64,000 bases of DNA from Absidia repens (lineage: Eukaryota; Mucoromycota; Mucoromycetes; Mucorales; Cunninghamellaceae), in assembly GCA_002105175.1 (NCBI GenBank), contig MCGE01000013.1:1-64000 (forward strand), read 5' to 3'. This document shows, one piece after another, positions 34,795 through 46,500 of this stretch. Below the pieces are notes generated by a model, which saw only the letters and a program-made list of their open reading frames with translations, was not told the origin of the DNA and did not search any database. A program made the position numbers and the translations under genes. Position 1 is the stretch's first letter, and every line of letters starts with the position of its first letter.

Positions 34795-36999
34795 CTAAAC
34801 ATTTCTATTTGGTTTTTCGGTAGGCGGTAATGCAGATGTTGTATTTGAATTTGGAGGATGAATGGTTTCTGAAGGGTAAATACTGTCCATATTATTCGTT
34901 ACAGGATGGTCCCCAGGGTCTATTAAAAAACAAATGGAGTCAGTTTGATGTCACACGCATATCTTCTCTTTCCTTCTCACTTATATTACCATAAGACTGT
35001 AGAAATTGGTCCATGTCAACATAGTTAAGGATATCTTCATTTGATTTCGTCGGATCAAAGCCAAGCTGTTGAGCAAGGGCTTCAATGTTGGAGCCCAGTG
35101 TGTCGATATCACTATTGATGTCTTCAGCTGACTTTGACAAAGGTTGAACTCCAGTCGAGACTTGAGGTAATGAAGGTTGCGTATCGGATGAATTGGAGAC
35201 AGTTCCTGTTGACTGAGCGGTGCTTATATTGGCTGGTTGTATCAGGTGGATTCCATTCGAGTTTTGTGAAGCTGATCCGTCTATTTCATTGTTGTTTTGT
35301 ATAGCATTTGTGTTGGTGGATGGGCGAGGTTGAATAGGAGCAGGCAGATCAGGATCCATAGTCTTCGTGTTCGTGTGCTGATCAGGTCTATTTGCACCAG
35401 TAATAGAACCATTCGGCTGTCGTTGTTGCGGTACTGCTGAAGAGGAAGGTGGGATGGTTGCGATGACGTTATTGGTCGGTGTCTCAACAGTGGTGTGATT
35501 GGCATGGGAATATTCAGGCGTTGATGTAGATGCTGGCGCTGTTGATGGTATGTTGTTGCTGTTTGCTGTGACACCTTGATGTTGATAAGTATTAAAGACG
35601 TCCGTCGTAAGTTGGGATAAGAGTGCAGGATTCGATTGAGCCAGACTGATTAAAGTTTGAAGGCCCTGTATTTGTTGAATGCTCATCATCTGAGTAAGAT
35701 CTTGGGGTAGCGACATTGGCAATCGTAAAGATGGTACAGCTAATTTCCATAAAAATTAAAAAGCATTAGTATTGCTATGGTGACATACTCTTATATATTT
35801 TTACTTACATGATGTTTGTTTTGATTTGTCGTTCAGGGCAATAGCATCATCAAGTTCAGATGTTGGATTTGTTGTTTCCATGGAAGGTGATGTTGATGAA
35901 GGTAGAGTTGTTGTTGGTGTTGGCATCCCAGTAAACTCTTGTAGACCAGGTACAAAATCTTCCAGGTTGAATTCAGGCATTTTGTTCGTCTTCGATACTT
36001 TTGTCGGCCTTTCTTTGTCTTTGTTGATAATGGTTGCGTTTCCATTGTTGTTTCTATAATCATGTCGTTGATGTTCTATATCCAGTCGGTCCTTGTTGTC
36101 GGTATCTGGCGCTTCAAGTAAGTAACGTCGTTTCCTTGATATCGCCACTTGTTTGTCGTTAGAGAATACAGAAGCCAAAAAACGTAGAATCTTATCTATG
36201 GTTTCTTGATGTCGTTCATGTTGTTCTCGAGAAGATATTGATTCTTGCCAAAGAACAGAGTTGTCACTTTGTATCGTTTTTAGTTGTGAGCTGATGTTCA
36301 GTTGGTGTTGTTTGATAACTTGAATTTCGTCCAAAATATGCTGTAGGTCGATGTTTGTCGAGGTTGGTGCTGTTAATGTTTCCTTTTCGTCGGTTTCCCG
36401 GCCTTTCTTTCTAGTGACAAGTAACAGTAGATCAGGCTGATTGCGTTGGAAGTGAGGATTACTGAACTCCCACTGCTCAGATTCGTTGTCGGAATGAAGT
36501 ACACCATGCTGAAGATGAGGGACCTTGTGAAATCCATACATGTTGAGTTGACGTACAAAAGACGAGAAGTTGCTATGCTTGAAGAATCTAGGAAGGACAG
36601 ATCTTGCAAAATCTTCATGACGTACAACAAAGAAGGACTTGCCATCTGCGGCCCAGCGAATGAGTTCGTCAGAGCTTGGGTCATTAACCATACTATGCAA
36701 TTACAATACAGTCAAGAAAAATGAGGATCTGTTAGTACCAAAGGAAACATACAGTATAAAAGAGTTCATTGGTTTCAAATTACTTACTTGTAAACCTTGT
36801 TCAAAAAAGGTGCCACATTCTTTTGCATGGCTGCAGGACGCTGACCTTGAGTGGAGCTGATCAAGGTTTGGCTGGAGGAAGGAATGGCAGATTGCTTGAG
36901 TGTATTCATATGAGCCCCCAGTGTAGCTGACGAATGATTTGGTGCATTGTTGAAATAAGACCCTTTCAATTCTGTCGTTGTAGAGGGCTGATCGTTCAT
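34795..36999 (-). CDS. HSF1: Heat-shock-factor-type transcription factor (656 aa)
   Basis: Four exons (36999-36788, 36692-35809, 35739-34990, 34919-34795). After a 60-residue polar N-terminus the HSF DNA-binding domain covers about residues 62-165: VAPFLNKVYNMVNDPSSDEL, IRWAADGKSFFVV, and the recognition helix region HSNFSSFVRQLNMYGFHKVP. The first intron cuts the domain between Tyr and Asn, a common site in this family. Residues about 183-247 are a heptad-type coiled coil (DLQHILDEIQVIKQHQLNI), fitting the trimerisation HR-A/B region. The remainder is Gln/Ser/Thr-rich, with an acidic patch (EFNLEDFVPGLQEF) and FDPTKSNEDILNYVDMDQFL that resemble AHA-type activation motifs. No receiver domain, so it is not Skn7. 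HSF1 controls chaperone genes in the nucleus. It is divergent from RalGAP-beta. Confidence 0.9.
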
Positions 37000-37515
37000 T
37001 CCAGTGTCTTTCTTGATTTAGAAGTTGTTTTCAATGGGAAGAAATAAATGGAAGGAAGAAAAAAAAATATAAAACGAAAACGAGTCTAAAGGAAAACCAA
37101 AAAAAAAAACCCAAAAAAAAAAAAAAAAAAAAACCGCAAAACTCCGACCAGCAGACCGTGTGTCAATAATGCTGCTATACGTTATTATAGAGCGTTTAAA
37201 TCATATAATGTACTCGATGATTTGATGTATTTAGATGTGCCAAACGATCATATTGAAATACATATCATAACAGTACAGATCTTTCTTACAGGCTGTGCAA
37301 AGCAAAAAAATTTACATTCCGACATTTGAGCAATGAAGAAGTGCCAATTGAGTCGTTGGTTTTTCTTATTTTTTTCTTTTTTTCTTTTTCTTTTCTGAAG
37401 AATCACCCTTCCCACACTTGTCTTTATCGTCTTTATTCATTTTAATTTTAGAAATTACATTATATACATATTATATATTTTATAGACAGATTGTGTACCA
37501 TTCATAGAAACCTCC
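37000..37515. promoter_or_regulatory. Divergent promoter between HSF and RalGAP-beta
   Basis: A 516-bp spacer. A runs at 37098-37132 (T-rich for the HSF gene) and a TTTCTTTTT block at 37367-37396 (for RalGAP-beta) resemble the T-tract promoters of this window. No ORF is supported. Confidence 0.6.
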
Positions 37516-39809
37516 ATGTTTTTGGATTGGATAGCACAATTACGGTTAGAACAACATGACCAACGTATGTTATATATCTATCATTCATACTTCTTAAACT
37601 TTTTTTTTAAACATCCCTATTAACTATTACCTTTATTATTTTATATATCCTCAGAAAGTAACATACTGGATTCATTGCCTTTGCCTATTAGGCGTACTAT
37701 AGTATCTGAAATCACTACCTTCCTTCATCCCTTGAATGGTAAACACTTGGTTGATCCCGCTATCTTCTCTTCTCCCGCGCATGTTAAGTGGTATATGGAA
37801 GTTATTGGTCAAGGCTTTGCTTTACCCTTGGAAGATATGGCTATAACAAACGATGATATTACCATTTATTCCCAATGGTTACTGGATGTCAACACACGTC
37901 CCGCGACTGTCATCAATCAGGACCTTGAACAAGAATTTTATCAAATCATCTTCCACCACTATTCTCTCTTATTCCAACCACGCATCTTCCGATCATCAAA
38001 TGTACAAAATATCCCTCAATATCAGCAGCAGCAACAACGAACTTCAGATCAAACAACAAGCGATGGTGATTTTGAAAATGCTTCCACATCATTGAATCAA
38101 CAGGACCAATCTCATTCTCAACCTGTTCAACAACAAAACGGGTCATCTTCAGCGCACCAACATATATCAGAAGATGTTTCTGCGCCCAACAAAATGTCAT
38201 CCACGACCTCTGAATTCCATTTAACGATGCCTGTGCATGCTCACTACAACATGGTGCCATTCACACTCCCATCACCTCAGCAGCGGTCTTTGCAACCCAC
38301 AACGGCTTCCACCAGTAACAACAGCAACAGCAGCACACCCCCACCCCCACCCCACCATTACCACCATCACAACACAGTTCAGCAACAAATACTGTTAAGG
38401 ATACACTTGCCCCTCTCGTACAAAGACACATTGATCTTTGCAAGAAAACTTTACTGGTCATATGTAGTGCTGGAAGGAAACTCGAACTCTCGTCTGAAAC
38501 TTGGACCGTTTTGCTCAAAGTCATCCTTGGTATCTCGGACTCTTTATTAAAGGAACCCTCTGGCGAAACCCCTATTCCCGGTGTGAAAAATATATCTGAT
38601 GAACTCTGTGAACCATTGCTTAGGGTAAGTATATTATATTCAAAGACACGTAGGGTATATCTTATTTATGCACACTGTTCTTATTTTTATAGGTCTTATT
38701 TGAATTATGGTTACGATCAGGAACGAAGGAAATCGAGATGTGGAATATACTGAAGGTAAGGGAGGGGAGGCTGGTTGAAAATAGTTTAATAAAGCTGAGG
38801 GTACCAAGCTAACCTCTTTATATATATATATGTGTGTGTGTGTGTTTTCTCATTAGCACTGCTTTACACGTTGGAGTCATCGGCCTCAGGTGATACATTA
38901 TTGGACACTCACTTCATTATCTTTGACAAATCGGATGATACACATATTATATGGTCAGAACGAAGGGACGGATTCAGTACATCTTTTTGCCACCAACAAT
39001 GGAATCAAACTCAATATACCTCACGATAATGTAAAGTATTCCTGGCATCGGATTTTGTATTTACTCCCAGAGCCGGTTCAATTATCACCTCCGAATTTCG
39101 TTATGGCTATGATCGGAATCGGGCATATTGTGGATGCGCTCAACTCAGTGGGACTACGACCTTCACCGGCCAGCACTTCAACAACAATGACGATCAATGC
39201 AATACACAACAAAACTAACACATCCAGCAATGACATCTCACCACCTTCGGCAGTTGATGCAACTTGGACAAGCACAGAGCCACCTGACGGAAACACCATA
39301 TTGAATATGTTTGGATCGATGCTTTTTGATGCTTGTGCTCTGGCCACCGATATTGAAGATGCTGAGAGACAATCAGGATGTGCAGAGGCCATTGGTACTT
39401 TATGCAAGGTGTTTTGCCGACCACAACGACGTAATGGATTCTTAAGGACCTATTTGGAACGATTTTATGCCGCACTTAGTTTATGTATCAAATCAGACGC
39501 TTGTTTGCCCACTGTCCTGCTTTATGGCACTGAGCTTTTTGCCACAGATCTACAAGGCGTCCGAATGCTTGTGCCAGATTTTATTGCAGCCGCTAAAATG
39601 GTGGTGCCGAAACTGAAGATTGATGTCAAGCCTCATGTGCCCGTGGATACGCTCCGGTTGGCTGCTCTCAAAATCGTGGGTGCCGTCATGTGTTTACCCA
39701 ACCACTATGAAAATGTTACTTTGAAAGCTGGATGGGAATGGGATATGCAATGCTCTACGGATTCGACTTCGAATATGCCAGATCAAGATCAAATGCTTTC
39801 CAAATTGGT

Positions 39810-39840
<31 letters not shown>

Positions 39841-42800
39841 GATGGCTGTAAATATAAAGGTGACTAGGTAGGACTTACGCTTTCTCAATTTCAATTTAGA
39901 TTCGTGTGCTGTATGAAGAAAAATCGGATTCGGAAGTTGAACGACCGTACACAAATGTAAGTCATCTTCTCTATTTTATTTTCTGATTTGCTCACACAAT
40001 GTTATATTTGAAATTTAGTTGAAATTCTATATTCTGGAACTTTTGTTAATGGCCTTCCGAACTGAAACTTCATCTTATAATCTGCGGTACGTCCTTCATT
40101 TGGTGAATGTGTATGTAGTTGAAGATGTCCCATTTTGTCCAGGACTGGTTGGTACTGTGGTGAAGCTTATTCAAGACAAAGTAAGCGTATATCTCTTTTT
40201 TATATTGTATGAATGGTAAATTGACTTCCTTTATTCTTAAAACTTCGTATAGATTTTGACTATGCAACTTCCGTCGGACGTGACCTTGGTAGCGTTTGAT
40301 GTTCTTATGGACTTTGTGGAACTGTATGATTATGTCAAAAGGGACAGTAAGGTAATTGTTTAGGATATATGTCCTTGTATATATTTACTCTGATACTGAT
40401 CCGATATATATTCCTTAATGTAGAACATTGCTAGGGAACTGGTACTTGCACTTAGTCGATATGTGGACACATTGATCAGTGCACGAAAATTGGTAAGTAG
40501 TTACACTTTTTCCCTGGGGTCTCATTGGGTTTATTATATTATATTGACGCAAATATTCTATGTATATTAGGCTCATTCTTATCCCCTTATTGTTCAAGCT
40601 TATAATTGTATGATAAAATGGATACTCGCTAGTCAATGGATTATGGATGATCGTGATTGCTATCAAGCAGTTATAGCGACCCTCAGCAAAGGCATTACTA
40701 TATTTGAACGAACAGCGGACACAGCACCACCTTCAACTGAAAAGAAAAAACGACGAGACACCACGTTTACACCAACAAAGCAACTCTTCCAACTGCAACC
40801 GAGATCAAACAGAACACCTGTATCCTCCACTCCAAACACAAACACCAACAATGAAGTACGATCGAACAGCACTAGTCGCCAAGGCCATCGAAAGGAAGAA
40901 ATGGCAGTACGAATGGCGGCGGAATATTGTATGTCGCAATTTGTTAATCAGCTTGGCCGGTCTCCGTTCCGGGACAACTCTGTACTCCCTCAATCAAATC
41001 ATTGGCTTTCCACCATGGACGACTTGGGGCATCTTCAACAACGGCAACTACACAAGTCATCTGCTGTATCGACACCAACAAGTGAAACATCTGAAAGTGG
41101 CGGTATTAGTAGCGCCTCAAGTTCTCCTGACAACATCCGGTACTTTTTGTTGGAAAATAAAATGATTTTAGCAATCGTCGATGTGACAAACTACTTGGAT
41201 GACCAACAGCTCGTGAACGCAACACAAACTTCCTCTTCTGCATCAGCATCATCAACAGATATCGCGACAGGACCTAATTCAACTGAGCGACCTCGCAATA
41301 TACCATCTCTTGTGGCTATTATCAGGGACACTGCGGGCAAATATATATGGACATTGGAAACCCGTTACCAAGATTCTCGACAACAGAAACATAACATAGC
41401 TGATAGCCAGTCGCAAATAGGAAAACAGGCATCGACATCTTCTTCAATATCAACATTAGAGTCTCACCATCAGCAACACGATTATTTACAGAGGACCGAA
41501 TCAGAACAACGTTTAACTACATTGACAACACCAACCAATTTGACAACATCCCCATCAGTCATCGTCACTGCAGACCATCGCATCGACTATTTCCACCACG
41601 GTAACCATGCAGGCGAAAATGAAGACATCAATAATACTTCCAACGTATCACAACATACACCTCCAATCAACATCACACCGACTGCTGTAGCCGTCAACAA
41701 CGATGACATACCACACCTGGATAGTATATTTGAAAAAAATACAGATAACTGGAAACAATGGCGATCGGTAAAAAAATTGGCGGAACACCAACAGGAAGCA
41801 GAGCTATTATCTCTTAGGAACAACCCTGACAAGCCATTACAGTATTATAAGTGTTTGCCCACCGCATCTAACATTGATCTTGAATAGTAAGTCGTATGAA
41901 AAACTTGGTGGGGGGGGGGAGAATAAGCAAAATGTACTAACTGCATTTTTCTTTCGTAGTTCCAAGTCATTCCGATTGATATTATCGCAGTTGGGATACT
42001 TACTGCCACAAAATAGATATCGGATTACACCTCTGCGCATATCTGAATCATTACTATCCGAAATGGAATCACTGGATGCTTTGAATGCGTAAGGATTATA
42101 ATAGATGGCCCTCATTAGAATCATAAATCATGTAATTAATGCTGACAGCTCTCTCTCTTTTTTTTTTTTTTTTTTTTTTTTGGTCATTATAGGCGCGAAT
42201 GTATCTCCATTTCCGTTTGTTATGCTCGATCTGGTGACTCTACCTGGCTAGATATGACTACCAATTCTTCGAAACTTGATGAACCTTTCTTACAGTTTTT
42301 AAATTGTATTGGATGGCCGGTAAGCGGAAAAAAAAGGAAAAAAAAAACAACAAACGAATATGGTACCATAGGTATGTTCATGGTTTTAACATGGGTTATT
42401 TATCAATAGGTTGAATTAAAGCAACACACTGGATTCAAAGGAAAACTGACAAGCTCCATTTGCGAAACCATGCCATACTATGCCGATCGTACTGTAGAAT
42501 TTATTGCAAACGTACCTTATTTGATTAACCTCCCTTCAACAACCGAAAGCCAAAATGATGATGTACCTGAATGGATGTCCGAGGAAAACACAACGATTGA
42601 CGATGTTTTTCAACACATTACATCAGACGATCGTGTATGTGTCATATGGGTCAAGAACTTGGTCAACTATACAACGTTAGCACAAAGGATCAAATCAGCC
42701 ACTTCGTCATCCAAGTTTATGGTTTATTTATTCATACATCCGCTTCCAAATACTGCCAATGGTCTATACTGGATTCGTATCTTGGTGCCACCGTTTGGAA

Positions 42801-43247
42801 ATACACCAGCCGCGATTGTAGCCAGTCAGCGATTGAATGAAAATGCATTGGTAAGTAAGTGAAGGAGGTGAGAAATATCATACTGACAGCCCCTCTTTTT
42901 TTTTTTTTTTCCTTTCTGTTTAGATATTTGGTCCATTGGTTGATAAAATGGTTGTCAGTCGTCATGCCCTGGGTGCCATGGTACGAAATACAGCTATCTC
43001 TGCTCATCAAGCATGTCGGGTGGTCACGGATACTTACACAAGGCCCTATGTTGTACGGAAGCAGTTTATTGAAGAATTATCAATTAGACATCGAACAAAA
43101 CTGTCTTTATCAGAGTAAGCACTGTCAAAAAAGGGGGAGCAGGGAGGGAGCAGAACTGATGACACGAAAATGGCTCGGGCTAATATGATGTTCGACTTTG
43201 ATGATGATAGATTCTATACGGAAATATTCTCAGGAAAATACGATTAG
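37516..43247 (+). CDS. RALGAPB: Ral GTPase-activating protein beta subunit (RALGAPB-like)
   Basis: Fifteen exons (37516-37564, 37655-38314, 38383-38624, 38693-38755, 38857-39807, 39900-39956, 40019-40180, 40253-40351, 40424-40492, 40571-41886, 41960-42088, 42193-42319, 42410-42850, 42924-43114, 43211-43247) give 1530 aa, close to the family's length. Family-specific text includes HVKWYMEVIGQGFALPL, ILNMFGSMLFDACALA, AIGTLCKVFCRPQ, LRNNPDKPLQYYKCLP and the C-terminal RapGAP-like fold (FMVYLFIHPLPNTANGLYWI, LVDKMVVSRHALGAMVRNT, ending EFYTEIF). The beta subunit is the non-catalytic partner that stabilises the alpha GAP subunit, which turns off Ral/Rheb-like GTPases. Intron 2 (38315-38382) is inferred: without it the frame breaks in a Pro/His-rich linker. 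AATAAA is at 43507-43512. Confidence 0.92.
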
Positions 43248-43605
43248 AAGATAATGGGGTGGCTCCAGGCACCCCCATACTTTTGTCTTCGATTGGATTT
43301 ACTGACAATACAACCACTATTAAACGGATAGAATTTGTTTTGACTGTTGAATTCTACCCCTCCATCTGACACACATTAGCATTAGTTTCTTACCCTATAC
43401 CTCATTTGATTATCTTCCGTTCTTTACTTTGTTAGTTTTATATCATTTTAGTTTAGATACATTTTATTTACTGCCCTTCATTAATGCTTTTTTTTTTTGG
43501 ATACAAAATAAACGACAACAGAACAATTTTTATATATTTTATGTCTAACGAAGTTTTCATAATATTATATGTATTTTGTGTCAAGTTGAAAAAAAAGTAG
43601 TAGGC
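43248..43605. other. RalGAP-beta 3' region
   Basis: 3' UTR with AATAAA at 43507-43512; no gene visible. Confidence 0.6.
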
Positions 43606-43815
43606 TTACTTGTGAAGTTTGTCTGGTTTTGGCGAAGCAGAATAAGGCATCAGTATGGGCTTTTTAATCTGTTGGTGGTACAAATTTGAAATATTGCGGG
43701 GCAGAAAGGTCCGGGATTTTTTGGGCAAAGTGGCTAGGTTATAATGCTGATTGACCTGATGATATGGTAGTATTCTACAGTTGGAAATAAATATTGTCGT
43801 CTGATGGTGAAACAA
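43606..43815 (-). CDS. Possible small ORF (69 aa), unknown
   Basis: An open frame from an ATG at 43815. The second half (ATLPKKSRTFLPRNISNLYH, QQIKKPILMPYSASPKPDK) looks coding-like, being basic and Pro-rich with no simple repeats. A TATA-rich stretch lies upstream on the minus strand (43830-43860). It could be a short gene or the last exon of a longer one, because an acceptor-like CTGTAG sits at about 43780. No family is recognised and no clear poly(A) signal follows. Confidence 0.25.
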   Translation of the reverse strand: MFHHQTTIFISNCRILPYHQVNQHYNLATLPKKSRTFLPRNISNLYHQQIKKPILMPYSASPKPDKLHK

Positions 43816-43995
43816 ACTTTAAAGTTATAAATATGTATATATATATATATATATTTATATGAGAAAGTGAGAGGAGATGAACCTTGCTGTCTATAATTAA
43901 GCGTGGCTATGGCAGAAAATTTTTATAATGCCGATGATTGTCATGAGGCAAAAAAATAATATGTTTTACATGTCACTTGAAATCTATATACTGTA

Positions 43996-44046
43996 GTGTT
44001 TATTATTACTATTATTATTATTATCATTAGTATTATTATTATTATT
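43996..44046 (+). repeat. (ATT)n microsatellite
   Basis: About 15 imperfect ATT units with ATC/AGT interruptions, in the 3' UTR of the minus-strand gene that ends at 44097. Confidence 0.8.
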
Positions 44047-44096
44047 GAATTTTCGTTTTTATTTGGTAAATACAAACTGTAGTAGTCTAATATGCG

Positions 44097-44657
44097 TCAA
44101 TAACTTTCTAAAGAAGAAGGATTTAGATTTTTTAAACGATTCATCATCATCATCACAGGATTATTACCATCATCAAATTCATCCTCTAATCGACATTTAT
44201 AGTGAGTAGACAAATGAGTAAAAAACAATGGGCCGCTTGTCATTTCAGTGTTTATGGTCAATTTTGGTGGTTTGCCTCCCTTTTGTTGAGTATGATCATT
44301 ACTGCTTTCTCTTTTGTATTGATTTGGTATAGAAGAAAAATCCAAGGGGGCAATATATGGCCGGCGATTGCATAATGATGATGGTGATGACGATGATAAT
44401 GATGATGATGGTGACGGTGATGAAAATGTGAGTGGTGATGGTGAAGAAGGTGAAGATGATGGTGACGAGGACAACGATAGTGGAGAAGAGGGGGACGCTG
44501 GCGGTGAAGGAGATGAAGGAGAAGATGGTAGAATCAGGGACAAGTCAAAGGCCCTGTTGGGCGACGGCGGAATTACAAAATGCGATCGATCGTACTCAGA
44601 GGCACTATATGTATACCCGATTTTATTCAAGGTACAGTCGAATTGAACGGATTTCAT
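44097..44657 (-). CDS. Ser/Pro-rich hypothetical protein (186 aa)
   Basis: An intronless ORF that I do not recognise. The N-terminus reads MKSVQFDCTLNKIGYTYSAS and a Ser/Pro repeat region covers residues about 45-95. The C-terminal half looks folded or conserved (RRPYIAPLDFSSIPNQYKRE, KPPKLTINTEMTSGPLFFTH, HYKCRLEDEFDDG). AATAAA on the minus strand follows the stop within about 100 nt. The opposite strand is also open because of the GAT/GGT repeats, but that reading is only an Asp/Gly run. The protein resembles short phosphorylation-rich regulators, but that is only an impression. Confidence 0.5.
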   Translation of the reverse strand: MKSVQFDCTLNKIGYTYSASEYDRSHFVIPPSPNRAFDLSLILPSSPSSPSPPASPSSPLSLSSSPSSSPSSPSPLTFSSPSPSSSLSSSSPSSLCNRRPYIAPLDFSSIPNQYKRESSNDHTQQKGGKPPKLTINTEMTSGPLFFTHLSTHYKCRLEDEFDDGNNPVMMMMNRLKNLNPSSLESY

Positions 44658-45395
44658 ACTGTTGCAAGAAAAAAATAAAATAAAAAGAAGCAGGTTTAAA
44701 CATCAAGACTATTTATATTGTTGATCGAATCCCTCCGCACTGAGATTCATGTTATGTACACATACTATATTATTTGATTATTTGATGATGGGCTTATTGT
44801 GTAACCTATTACATTTAAACGTGTTACTCAGGAACACCCGAAAAATCGGAACTAAAAATATTTCTATTTTTAAAAAGACGATTTTCACTATTACTATTTA
44901 CAATAATGTTGATATCAGGTGACGCTACCATAATCACAGCGTGAATAAGCTTTCAAATGTTGAGCTTTGTTTTTGTGAAGCAAGCTATAACGTCCATAAA
45001 ACATTTTTGGAAGATTCCATCAGATTGTGCTGATCAATCTCATCTTTTTCAAGTCAAGTCATATGGATACATTTTAAAAAAAGAAAAAAAAGAAAAAAGG
45101 AAGTACAGTATTAGAACATCACAGAAGTGGGTGTGGAGTTTATTTGATTGATCAATAGATAAAAAAGATTATTAAAAAAAACTCTACCATAAACTGAAAC
45201 TACTATACTATCCTAAATCACATTCCAACACCCTTTGTGTATTGTCCTCCAGCCATTGTTGTTCCTTGCTATTGTTGTGCTACCTAAGAGAAAACGAGGA
45301 AAACCAGATAATGTGGCATGGCTAGAAGGTTAATACAGTTTATTTACTTTCAGTTCAGACAAAGTATAAATAAAATTGGGATTGGGTTGCTGCCT
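44658..45395. other. Intergenic, nothing supportable
   Basis: AT-rich sequence without convincing ORFs. AATAAA on the minus strand at about 45340-45350 belongs to the small gene that ends at 45396. Confidence 0.5.
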
Positions 45396-45897
45396 TCATC
45401 TTCGCAACGTCTGAAAAATTCTAGCAGGTGTCTCAAGAAAAAAAATCGCTCATCCTAATTTTCAAGCCCCCCCCCCTCGTCCAAAACAAAATAAATCATA
45501 CTTTTGTCTCAATTGAAGAAAACTGTAAACGTTGTGGCGGAGCCCAGGAATCATCAGTGTCCATATGATCAAAGAGAATAGCCTAAGGAGGTAATATACC
45601 ATGTTTTGATATTTAATACGAGTCAAGAGATATTGTCATTCATGTGGCTGTGATGGCTGTCGAACGACACTATTGCAGTTGTTGACATTGACGTGGCTGT
45701 GAATGCGGAAGATAAAAAAAAAACCTTGAATTTATGTACTCACCTTCAGCACCGTCATTGTTGGCACAGCCTCTTGTAATAAAAATAAAAATAATAATGG
45801 AAGTATTAATAGTGCTTGAGTAAATATACTAAATACGGAAGGAGATACATACATGACTATCTTGGACTTCAACACAAATCATGTCGACCAAAATCAT
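45396..45897 (-). CDS. Very small spliced gene (55 aa), unknown
   Basis: A four-exon model (45897-45853, 45770-45744, 45582-45502, 45410-45396) gives a 55-aa protein with all junctions in phase 0 and standard GT-AG ends (donors GTATGT, GTGAGT, GTATGA). It begins MILVDMICVEVQDSH and continues AVPTMTVLK, AILFDHMDTDDSWAPP, QRLQFSSIETKTLRR. AATAAA lies about 50 nt past the stop. I do not recognise the family. Exons of 27 and 15 nt are unusual, and the start could lie further upstream inside the neighbouring repeat. The clear exon 45582-45502 is the best-supported part. Confidence 0.42.
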
Positions 45898-45957
45898 GGT
45901 GGTTCACTGTTGTCAAAAAGAAAGGGGAACGCAAACCAACCCTCATGAGAGAAACCA

Positions 45958-46500
45958 TAGAAAACATTTCACGCCCCGCCCACGTGAATGTTTATTTCTC
46001 TCACCTTTTTTTATTTTCCACTCTCTCTTTCTTTCTTTTTTATTTTTCTTCACCATTCAACTCCAATGAGGTTATGATGATCATAGATTAGTGTCAGGAC
46101 TAGTTTAGAAGGGTTTTCAGATAAGGGATTACAAGATGCATGGGGAAACCCTTTCATTTTGGATTCAGGATTTAGTACCGCCAGTAGTTGGCTTTTTGGA
46201 GTCTTCTTTAGCTTAGTTTAGTGTTAATGTGTCATAGTTTGTATCTACATCTCAATAAAATAGGTCCCATTAGTTATTCTCATGTCTTGCGTGTAATAGA
46301 TAATCATTGTCCTTTTACTGTTATTCATGCCTAGTAAGGTAGATTCTTTTTTACCATCGTCCATTTAAACAAGGGTTGATCATTTTTCAGAATCCCATCA
46401 GGCTCATTTATGCCTTGTACAATTGATCCCTTGTTAACATTTTTCCTTCATTATCCCTTTAGCTTACATTGGACCATTACTTCAGTATTTTATTATTATT
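45958..46500 (-). repeat. Dispersed repeat family, copy E (inverted)
   Basis: The same family as copies A, D and F in the opposite orientation. CGCCCACGTGAAT stands at about 45975-45988, then a CT-rich run, ACCATTCAACTCC, the core at 46084-46168 (AGAAGGGTTTTCAG, GATGCATGGGGAAACCCTTT), then CTCAATAAAATAGGTCCC at 46252 and further 100-bp-type units. It starts right at the 5' end of the small gene 45396-45897. Confidence 0.65.

Noticed and set aside
44368..44646. Plus-strand Asp/Gly-rich ORF
   Set aside because: Translation of GAT/GGT repeats opposite the Ser/Pro-rich minus-strand gene; no other content.
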